DNA from: Bryobacter sp964387685
GTDB taxonomy: Bacteria; Acidobacteriota; Terriglobia; Bryobacterales; Bryobacteraceae
Length of the DNA: 64,000 nucleotides
Direction: 5' to 3'
NCBI GenBank assembly: GCA_964387685.1
Contig: CAYLXK010000011.1
Span: forward strand, 62,001 to 126,000
Each line of letters opens with the position of its first letter. The first letter of the stretch is position 1. Of this stretch, positions 8,915 through 15,087 are shown piece after piece. Both the position numbers and the translations under genes were made by a program. The notes beneath the pieces were generated by a model. It was not told where the DNA came from. It searched no databases and was given only the letters and a program-made list of their open reading frames with translations.

Positions 8915-9997
8915 TTAACTGCTGACGGCCATCGCCGCCTCGATCGCCTCGCGAATCGGCGCGGTCTCAATTCCGGTCACCACCTTCACCTCGCCAATCT
9001 TCACGGGCAGCACGAAATGTACCTGCCCATGCACCGTCTTCTTGTCTGAACCCAATCGGTCTAGCAGCGCCTGCGCCTTTACCCCCGCCGTGCTCGGAAT
9101 CGGCCCATACGCCTCGATCGCGTTTAAAATACTGTTGGCATCGGCCAGTCCCAGATGCCCCGTCTTCTGCGCCAGCCGCGTCGCCGCGTTCATGCCAAAC
9201 GCCACCGCTTCGCCGTGCAGGAACTGCGTGTACTTGGTCTCGGCTTCGAGCGCATGCCCAATCGTATGCCCAAAGTTCAAAATCCGCCGCAGATCGCTTT
9301 CTTTTTCGTCTTTGGTCACCACATCACATTTGATGCGCACGCTCTCGGCAATGATCTTTTCCAGCATCGCCGGATGATTCCCCAGGATATCCGCCACATG
9401 CAGCGCCATCTCGTCAAACAGTTCTTCGCTCCGGATCACGCCGCATTTCAACACCTCAAAGAGCCCCGCGCGATACTCCCGCTCGGGCAAGGTCCGCAGC
9501 ACCTCCGGGTCGATCAGCACCGCCAATGGCTGATGGAAGGCCCCCATCAGATTCTTGCCGCCCACTAGGTTCACACCCGTCTTGCCGCCCACCGCCGCGT
9601 CCACCTGCGCCAGTAGCGTCGTCGGAATCTGCAGCACCGGCACTCCCCGCAGGAAGCTCGCCGCCAGAAAGCCCGCCACGTCCGTCACGATTCCACCGCC
9701 AAATCCGATCACCAGCGATGTCCGGTCCCCGCCCAGAGCCACCATCTGATCGGCCAGGGCCTCCACCTCGCTCAAACGCTTGCGCGCTTCCCCGCCCGGA
9801 AAGAACAGCACATGGTGCAACCGCGACCCGATCGCCTTCGCAAACACTTCGCCGTGGTAACTCCACACGTCTTCCGTCGTCACCACAAAGATCTTCTTCG
9901 CCCGGGCCGGCAGAAACTCGGCGAGACGTTCGAGCACCCCGCGCTCGACAATCGCCTCATACTCTGTACCGCTGGTTCGAACGCTATAGGAGGCCAT
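8915..9997 (-). CDS. aroB: 3-dehydroquinate synthase
   Basis: Second step of the shikimate pathway: DAHP to 3-dehydroquinate, NAD and metal dependent. Visible signatures are GGGIVTDVAGFLAASFLRG, PTTLLAQVDAAVGGKTGVN, KNLMGAFHQP, the metal-binding ILNFGHTIGHALE and the HGEAVAFGM motif. The protein has 360 residues from ATG 9997, normal for AroB. This start is preferred over an upstream in-frame start at 10030 because AAGGGGAG precedes it at good spacing and the encoded N-terminus MASYSVRTSGTEYEAIV fits the family. It forms an operon with ubiE, both steps serving chorismate-derived products. Confidence 0.96.
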   Translation of the reverse strand: MASYSVRTSGTEYEAIVERGVLERLAEFLPARAKKIFVVTTEDVWSYHGEVFAKAIGSRLHHVLFFPGGEARKRLSEVEALADQMVALGGDRTSLVIGFGGGIVTDVAGFLAASFLRGVPVLQIPTTLLAQVDAAVGGKTGVNLVGGKNLMGAFHQPLAVLIDPEVLRTLPEREYRAGLFEVLKCGVIRSEELFDEMALHVADILGNHPAMLEKIIAESVRIKCDVVTKDEKESDLRRILNFGHTIGHALEAETKYTQFLHGEAVAFGMNAATRLAQKTGHLGLADANSILNAIEAYGPIPSTAGVKAQALLDRLGSDKKTVHGQVHFVLPVKIGEVKVVTGIETAPIREAIEAAMAVSS

Positions 9998-10065
9998 CTC
10001 TCCCCTTGTACCACTCCTTGCGCTTTTCACCTACCCACCCTCCAATGCCAAAATATGAATAAGTC

Positions 10066-10896
10066 GTGACTCGCCCCCTTGCTGACCGCCTCCACCAACG
10101 CACCGATTTCAGCTCCCGCCTCCTTGCCGGTCACCGCGAGCTGACCGTCTACCTGCCTCCCTCCTACGAGGCCGACCACTCCCATCGCTTCCCCGTCATG
10201 TACATCCACGACGCCCAAAACGTCTTCCGGCCCGAAACCGCCTATGTCGCCGGCAACTATTGGCACCTTGGCGAAAGCGCCGACTACCTCATCGCGGAAG
10301 CCCGCCTCCAGCCGCTCATTCTGGTTGGCGTCGCTCACGGCGGCGAGCGCCGCATCGACGAGTTCACCCCCAGCCGCAATCCCAACAACAGCTACGGCGG
10401 CCAGGCTTCTGTCTACGGCCGCATGCTCGTTGAAGAAATCATGCCCTTCGTCAACCACCAGTACCGCACCGCCCAAGGAGCAAAGCACACGGGCCTCGGC
10501 GGCTCCTCCCTTGGCGGTCTGGTCACCATGTTTTTGGGCGTCGAATACCCTGAAACCTTCGGCCGCCTCGCCGTCATGAGCCCCAGCGTCTGGTGGGATT
10601 ACCGCAACATCCTCCGCCGCATCGTTAGCGTGGACCCTAAGCACCGCGCCAAAATCTGGCTCGATGTCGGTCTCCACGAGGGCAACAATCCTCGCTCCAC
10701 CCTCCGCGACGTCCGCCTCCTGCGCGACGTCCTCCAGCGTAAAGGCTGGCAAAACGGCAGCAATCTCTTTTATTACGAAGACCCCGACGGCGGCCACGAC
10801 GAAGGCGCCTGGGCCCGCCGCGCCCCCCACATGCTTCAGTTTCTATTCCCCGGCGAACGCGCCCAAATCGAACTCCCCCTCGCCCTCGCGGGCTAA
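10066..10896 (+). CDS. Enterochelin-esterase-like alpha/beta hydrolase (esterase D family)
   Basis: A 276-residue PF00756-type esterase. The fold starts with ELTVYLPPSY and PVMYIHDAQNVF. The nucleophile elbow is GLGGSSLGG (G-x-S-x-G), an acidic residue is available in KIWLDVGLHEG, and the catalytic His lies in PDGGHDEGAWARR. No signal peptide is seen, so it is probably cytoplasmic. Members hydrolyse siderophore esters, formylglutathione or acyl esters; no siderophore genes are nearby and the substrate is not assignable. The start is GTG 10066, because an ATG 12 bp upstream runs into a stop after four codons. It is followed after 12 bp by the broken HEPN-associated gene. Confidence 0.85.
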   Translation: MTRPLADRLHQRTDFSSRLLAGHRELTVYLPPSYEADHSHRFPVMYIHDAQNVFRPETAYVAGNYWHLGESADYLIAEARLQPLILVGVAHGGERRIDEFTPSRNPNNSYGGQASVYGRMLVEEIMPFVNHQYRTAQGAKHTGLGGSSLGGLVTMFLGVEYPETFGRLAVMSPSVWWDYRNILRRIVSVDPKHRAKIWLDVGLHEGNNPRSTLRDVRLLRDVLQRKGWQNGSNLFYYEDPDGGHDEGAWARRAPHMLQFLFPGERAQIELPLALAG

Positions 10897-10908
10897 ACTA
10901 AGGGCGTC

Positions 10909-11229
10909 ATGCCGATCTTCCCCACCGGTCTGGTCAACCGCACCCAGCTCGACCGGGAAATCACCCGCGCCATCAAAATGCTTGGCCCCGACGTCGTTCG
11001 GGTCCGCTACGATTTGACGACCGACCATACCGGCGATGCCTCTCTCGAATTCAGGATCGTCTTAACCGACGAGGCAAGCCGGGAAGAAAATCTGCTCGGC
11101 GTCACCGAGGCGATAACAGATCTGCTGCTGGACGAGGTCCGCCCCCTCGAAAATTGAGGACTTCTGGCCTATTTCAACTTCCGAAGCAATTCCGAGCAGG
11201 CCCAACTCCATGAAGCGGGTTGGGTCTAG
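10909..11229 (+). pseudogene. HEPN-associated small protein, interrupted by in-frame TGA at 11155-11157
   Basis: The first 82 codons (10909-11154) encode a small alpha/beta protein (VVRVRYDLTTDHTGDASLEF, then RIVLTDEASREENLL) that stops at TGA 11155-11157. The same frame then continues without a shift as GLLAYFNFRSNSEQAQLHEA-GWV to TAG 11227-11229, overlapping the next gene's TTG start by 10 bp, the spacing expected of an intact two-gene unit. From my memory of this family, a Trp precedes GLL-YFNFRS, so a TGG to TGA nonsense change is the simplest reading; this needs an alignment. No SECIS-like hairpin follows, unlike the two selenocysteine codons in this window. The protein may still be made in truncated form. 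Its function is unknown. Confidence 0.6.
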
Positions 11230-11714
11230 ATCTGGCCTATCACGACGATCTACTCCGCCAGGCGCGTCTGCTTGTTGATAATGAGCCCCGACGGCCGAAA
11301 CAGGCAAGTCTGAGGAGATCTGGGTCCACTGCCTATTACGCCGTGTTTCATCTCCTGGTCCATGCGGCAAGCGCAAATTGGAAACAGCCCGAACTGCGCG
11401 CTGAATTGAGCCGCGCCTTTGACCATCAATATATGAAGGTCGCCTCGAATCGCTTACAGGACCGTAATCGGTTCCCGTACAGGGAAGAAGATCCTCGCGT
11501 AGTTTCTGCCCTCCGCTCTGTAGCTAGAACGTTCTCAGATTTGCAGAAAATGCGACACGATGCAGACTATGACAATACAAGAAATTGGACCAAAACCGAC
11601 GCCCTGCGCCAAGTCCAATCCGCAGAACAAGCCTTCGAAAAGTGGCAACCAATTCGGACCGAAAAAATTGCTCAGTCTTATCTGCTCTCGCTCCTCGTGA
11701 AGCGCCGCGACTAA
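11220..11714 (+). CDS. HEPN-like domain protein of unknown function
   Basis: An all-helical protein of about 164 residues with a TTG start at 11220, inside the tail of the interrupted upstream gene. The segment PRRPKQASLRRSGSTAYYAVFHLL (shortened here to its core STAYYAVFHLL) and the later MRHDADYDNTRNW recall HEPN domains, in which R-x-x-A-D-Y closes the fold. HEPN proteins are often RNases in toxin-antitoxin or defence modules, but the canonical R-x4-6-H ribonuclease motif is not clear here, so activity is not claimed. The gene is paired with the small upstream ORF and ends base-to-base against the convergent methyltransferase gene. Confidence 0.6.
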   Translation: MGLDLAYHDDLLRQARLLVDNEPRRPKQASLRRSGSTAYYAVFHLLVHAASANWKQPELRAELSRAFDHQYMKVASNRLQDRNRFPYREEDPRVVSALRSVARTFSDLQKMRHDADYDNTRNWTKTDALRQVQSAEQAFEKWQPIRTEKIAQSYLLSLLVKRRD

Positions 11715-12356
11715 TCACTTCACCGCTTTCCAAGCCAGAAACAAGCCGTCCGGCTCCACATCCTCCCAGTAGGAAATAAACTCGCTCTCTACCTCGCGGC
11801 AATGCCTTCCCAACATCCGCTCGAGTTCACCCCGGTTGAACCATTTCTCCCACTCCGGCGTCTTCAGCCGCCCCCAATGCTCGGCGTTCTTATCGATAAT
11901 CACCAGCCGCCCCCCCGGCTTCAGCACCCGGCACAGCTCCCCCACGGCCTTCTCGATATCGACGGCGTGCTCCAGGCTTTCCGTCGCATAGACATAATCG
12001 AAACTCCCATCGGCAAAAGGAAAGTCCGTCAGCGTACCGCAGACCCGCCAAGCCTCCTCCGGCGTCGCCCTCAACATGGCGAGCGCCAGATCCATGCCCA
12101 CCACGCGCAGCCCCGGGTTCCACTCAAGCAGCACTCGCGCGAAGCGCCCCTTGCCGCATCCCGCATCTAGCGCCACTCCCCGCCGCATATCGCCAAAGTA
12201 GCGGGCGATCAACTGTACGTGATAGATGCGAGGATCGATGGTCGACGGGAAATGCTCCTCGTCGCTGGCACCCTCTTCAAAACTCTTCCGAATATCGGCG
12301 AGAGTCGCCTTGACAGGCTTCTCCCGCCGCCACAGCTTTTGAAATTTGTCCAGCAA
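11715..12356 (-). CDS. Class I SAM-dependent methyltransferase
   Basis: This 213-residue protein carries the SAM-binding motif I VALDAGCGKGRFARVLLEW, an acidic motif II residue in VVGMDLALAML, FPFADGSFDYVYATESLEH (motif of Methyltransf_11) and LCRVLKPGGRLVIIDKN. The substrate is not predictable; the overall form resembles small-molecule or quinone-type methyltransferases. The start is TTG at 12356, 5 bp after the phosphofructokinase stop, so the two are probably co-transcribed. No in-frame ATG lies near the N-terminus. Confidence 0.8.
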   Translation of the reverse strand: MLDKFQKLWRREKPVKATLADIRKSFEEGASDEEHFPSTIDPRIYHVQLIARYFGDMRRGVALDAGCGKGRFARVLLEWNPGLRVVGMDLALAMLRATPEEAWRVCGTLTDFPFADGSFDYVYATESLEHAVDIEKAVGELCRVLKPGGRLVIIDKNAEHWGRLKTPEWEKWFNRGELERMLGRHCREVESEFISYWEDVEPDGLFLAWKAVK

Positions 12357-12361
12357 GCTCG

Positions 12362-13546
12362 TTAGGGCTTCGTCAGGAAAATCGGCAGGCCTAGCTTATT
12401 GGCATAGTTCGGCCGGTAGCGTTCCGTGTTGTACATCGACTCGAGGTCCACCTTCCGCGGTCCCAGCTTGGGATCGGGAATCTCGCTCATCGTATAGCAC
12501 CCATTTACAATCGCGGTCATCAGGCCGCTCTTGCCTTCAAGAATCGTATCGAGGGCCATGTTCCCAAACGTCGTCGCCACCAGCTTGTCCACAAAGTCCG
12601 GCGCGCCGGAACGCAGATCGTAAGTCAAATCGCTGACGATCGTGTCTTCTTTCGAGCGCTTCTTCATTTCTTCGGCAAACACTTCGCCCACGTTGAGCTT
12701 CTTCCGATGCCCATAGGCGTCAGCCTCGCCGTAATGAACCACCTGGTAGCCCTGCCACTCCGCGCCCTCGCTCAGAATCACCAGCGCGTAGTTCGACGGG
12801 TTGCGTTTCTTATCGTCCACCAAGATCTGAATCATCTTGTCTAAATCAAACTTGTACTCGGGAATGCCGCACCGCAGGCTCGTAACATACGAGGTGTACA
12901 ACGCCGTATATCCCGCGTCCCGGCCAAAAATCCGAAACACCCCCACCCGCTCATGCGACCCCACCGTCGTCCGCTGCCGCTGAATCGCTTCCATCGCCCG
13001 GCTGATGGCCGTCGAAAACCCAATGCAATATTCGGTGTTCCGGACGTCGTTGTCCATCGTCTTCGGAATCGCCACCACCTTAAAGCCCAATTTGTCCAGC
13101 TTCTGCGCGTAGCTCAGCGTATCGTCGCCGCCAATGGCAACCAAATAGTCCAGCCCCAACGCTTCCAGATTCTTCAACACCTGCGGACTCATGTCCCGCA
13201 CCGTGGACGTCACCCCATCCTTCGTCACTTCGGTCGCCTGAAAACTGTCGGCACTCAAGAAGTCCGGAATCTTCTTCATCTTCGACGGATTCGTCCGGCT
13301 GGAATGCAGATAGGTCCCGCCCGTTCGATCAATCGTTCGCGTGTTCTCCCGCGTGAGATCCAGCACATAGCGGCTCCGGCTCGTCGGATCGTCCAGATTC
13401 ACGTGCGTCAAGCCTTCCCACCCGCGCCGGATCCCCACCACTTCAATCCCGAGTTCGTAACCCCGGTACGTCACGCTCTTGATCACCGAGTTCAGTCCCG
13501 GTACGTCCCCGCCACCCGTCAGAATGCCAATTCGCCGTTTCGCCAT
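12362..13546 (-). CDS. pfp: 6-phosphofructokinase, predicted pyrophosphate-dependent
   Basis: A glycolytic enzyme of 394 residues. The substrate loop GILTGGGDVPGLN begins the protein. The residues that separate phosphoryl donors are GGDDT (Asp at the position of E. coli Gly104) and IPKTMDNDV (Lys at the position of Gly124). Asp plus Lys is the known signature of PPi-dependent enzymes, whereas ATP enzymes carry Gly at both. The reaction would therefore be reversible and energy-sparing. ATG 13546 is chosen, since AGGAG lies 7 bp upstream (reverse complement) and the protein then starts MAKRRIGILTGGGD; a longer frame to 13603 lacks support. It is divergent from secG. Confidence 0.88.
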   Translation of the reverse strand: MAKRRIGILTGGGDVPGLNSVIKSVTYRGYELGIEVVGIRRGWEGLTHVNLDDPTSRSRYVLDLTRENTRTIDRTGGTYLHSSRTNPSKMKKIPDFLSADSFQATEVTKDGVTSTVRDMSPQVLKNLEALGLDYLVAIGGDDTLSYAQKLDKLGFKVVAIPKTMDNDVRNTEYCIGFSTAISRAMEAIQRQRTTVGSHERVGVFRIFGRDAGYTALYTSYVTSLRCGIPEYKFDLDKMIQILVDDKKRNPSNYALVILSEGAEWQGYQVVHYGEADAYGHRKKLNVGEVFAEEMKKRSKEDTIVSDLTYDLRSGAPDFVDKLVATTFGNMALDTILEGKSGLMTAIVNGCYTMSEIPDPKLGPRKVDLESMYNTERYRPNYANKLGLPIFLTKP

Positions 13547-13662
13547 GCCTACTCCTGTTCCTGTAGTTGATTCGAATTCCCTATTGTAAACGCCGGACCC
13601 CAAGTGCCGGCGCCTATACCGTATACTGAAGGTTGCCTTGCTGCAAAGCGAGGTCGTTTTCC

Positions 13663-14166
13663 ATGACTATCCTCCTGATCGCTGTAACCATCCTGCATAT
13701 CCTTGTTTGCCTCCTCCTCATCGGTGTAGTCCTTCTACAGAGCGGCAAAGCCGCCGACCTTGCCGGCGCCTTCGGCGGCATGGGCTCGCAGACTACCTTT
13801 GGGCCTCGCGCCGCCGCTACGGTTTTATCCAAAGCCACCACCGGCGCCGCCGCCCTGTTCATGGTGACGAGCCTGAGCCTCGCGATCCTGGCCACTAGAA
13901 ATGGCGCCCGCCCCGGCTCTGGCACCGTGCTCGAACGTACAAACCTGCCGGCCCCCCCCGCCGCCACCCCGGCCCCCGGCCCCGCCCCTTCCGCGCAGCC
14001 GAACACGCCCGCACAACCCGCCGTCGAAATCATCGACGAGCAGGGTGCCGTCAAGCGAAAGTTTGAAGTCGAACTGCCCAAGGACGCCGAGAAGAATAAG
14101 GGTAAGGGCCCGGTTCCCGTCAAGATTGGCAAAGAATTGCCCGTGGGCCCTCCCAAGAAGAATTAA
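13663..14166 (+). CDS. secG: Preprotein translocase subunit SecG
   Basis: Small membrane subunit of the SecYEG translocon. The first helix (ILLIAVTILHILVCLLLIGVV) is followed by LLQSGKAADLAGAFGGMGS, the conserved cytoplasmic loop of SecG, and a second helix around GAAALFMVTSLSLAIL. At 167 residues it is about twice the usual length because of a Pro/Ala-rich and then Lys-rich hydrophilic tail (from about residue 88), a feature seen in some Acidobacteria. ATG 13663 is preferred over 13633 because the encoded protein then starts at the first helix. tRNA-Leu lies 34 bp downstream, a common secG-tRNA-Leu linkage. Confidence 0.93.
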   Translation: MTILLIAVTILHILVCLLLIGVVLLQSGKAADLAGAFGGMGSQTTFGPRAAATVLSKATTGAAALFMVTSLSLAILATRNGARPGSGTVLERTNLPAPPAATPAPGPAPSAQPNTPAQPAVEIIDEQGAVKRKFEVELPKDAEKNKGKGPVPVKIGKELPVGPPKKN

Positions 14167-14200
14167 CGCCCCGGAAAAGGTACAATACAAAAAGTCACCC

Positions 14201-14285
14201 GCGGAGATGGCGGAATTGGCAGACGCACTAGCTTGAGGTGCTAGCGGGTAACACCGTGCAGGTTCAAGTCCTGTTCTCCGCACCA
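14201..14285 (+). tRNA. tRNA-Leu (anticodon GAG)
   Basis: An 85-nt class II tRNA with encoded CCA. The acceptor stem GCGGAGA (14201-14207) pairs with TCTCCGC (14275-14281), followed by discriminator A and CCA. The anticodon stem CTAGC (14228-14232) pairs with GCTAG (14240-14244) around loop TTGAGGT, giving anticodon GAG at 14235-14237. A long variable arm follows, as leucine tRNAs have, and the T loop is TTCAAGT. It decodes CTC and CTT. A strong terminator follows 10 nt downstream. Confidence 0.97.
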
Positions 14286-14295
14286 AAAATTAAAG

Positions 14296-14321
14296 GCGGC
14301 AACTTCGGTTGCCGCTTTTTT
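14296..14321 (+). terminator. Rho-independent terminator after tRNA-Leu
   Basis: An 8-bp perfect stem (14296-14303 with 14308-14315) with a TTCG tetraloop is followed directly by six T residues. It ends the secG-tRNA-Leu transcript and separates it from the chemotaxis operon. Confidence 0.93.
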
Positions 14322-14415
14322 CATTTTCTCTCTGATTCCGCTCCTCAACTCCGATAAGGCCATTGACGGGTTACACGCCCGCACCAGACCCGATTCTCAA
14401 TCCAGGAGATAGTCG

Positions 14416-14979
14416 ATGGCGACTGCTACACATCCCGAGGCCTCCCGCTCCGCCGTTTCACCGCAAATCGCTCCCCCGCCCACCGGCACGGTGGCCGCTG
14501 CCCCGGCTAATGACCGTGGGGGCAAGTACCTAACCTTTCATCTCAGCAACGAGGAATTCGGCATCCAGGTCATGAAGGTCCGGGAAATCATGGGCTTGCA
14601 AGAGATTACCGCTGTACCGCACACTCCGCACTACACCAAGGGCGTCATTAATCTGCGGGGAAAAGTCATTCCGGTGGTGGATCTCCGCTTGAAGTTCGGC
14701 ATGCCGCCAGCGGAGTACACGCACCGCACATGTATCGTCGTGACCGAGGTAGATGGCGATGGCTCCCACCTCTTGATTGGCGCTGTGGTCGATGGGGTGA
14801 GCGAAGTTCTGAACATCAACGCCACCGACATTGAGGACACACCGGATTTCGGGGGCGAGGTACGCACCGCCGGCCTCCTCGGCATGGCCAAGTCGAAAGG
14901 TAAAGTCAAAATCTTGCTCGACATCGACGAGGTCATGACTTCACAGGAGCTGAATGCATTGGGCGAGTTAGTAAATTAG
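14416..14979 (+). CDS. cheW: Chemotaxis coupling protein CheW
   Basis: Scaffold that couples chemoreceptors to the CheA kinase. The 187-residue protein has an unstructured Pro/Ala-rich N-terminus of about 35 residues, then the CheW fold: KYLTFHLSNEEFGIQVMKVREIM, then ITAVPHTPHYTKGVINLRGKVIPVVDLRLKFG (the NLRG-x-VIPV core) and GAVVDGVSEVLNI. A clear Shine-Dalgarno (AGGAGA at 14403-14408) precedes ATG 14416. It is the first gene of a nine-gene chemotaxis cluster that follows the tRNA-Leu terminator, so the promoter should lie within 14322-14400; I could not assign the -35/-10 boxes with confidence. Confidence 0.95.
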   Translation: MATATHPEASRSAVSPQIAPPPTGTVAAAPANDRGGKYLTFHLSNEEFGIQVMKVREIMGLQEITAVPHTPHYTKGVINLRGKVIPVVDLRLKFGMPPAEYTHRTCIVVTEVDGDGSHLLIGAVVDGVSEVLNINATDIEDTPDFGGEVRTAGLLGMAKSKGKVKILLDIDEVMTSQELNALGELVN

Positions 14980-15087
14980 TTTTCGTTAATATTGCCTGGC
15001 TCCATTTGGTTGGCCGAAGAAACTCGACCCACCGTCAAAAAAGCCCAAGGAACAGTCAAGAAACCCAAGGAAGAAGAGACACCCTTC

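Noticed and set aside
11155..11157. TGA in the HEPN-partner gene as a third selenocysteine codon
   Set aside because: No hairpin with a small loop at 16-37 nt downstream, no redox motif around it, and the position appears to be Trp in relatives as far as I recall.
14201..14285. tRNA-Leu as an integration site for a mobile element
   Set aside because: No integrase, no duplicated tRNA 3' end and core operons on both sides.
14167..14415. Replication origin at the skew switch
   Set aside because: No DnaA boxes, no AT-rich unwinding region and no dnaA/dnaN nearby; only the compositional switch is supported, so it is listed as an observation and not as an origin.
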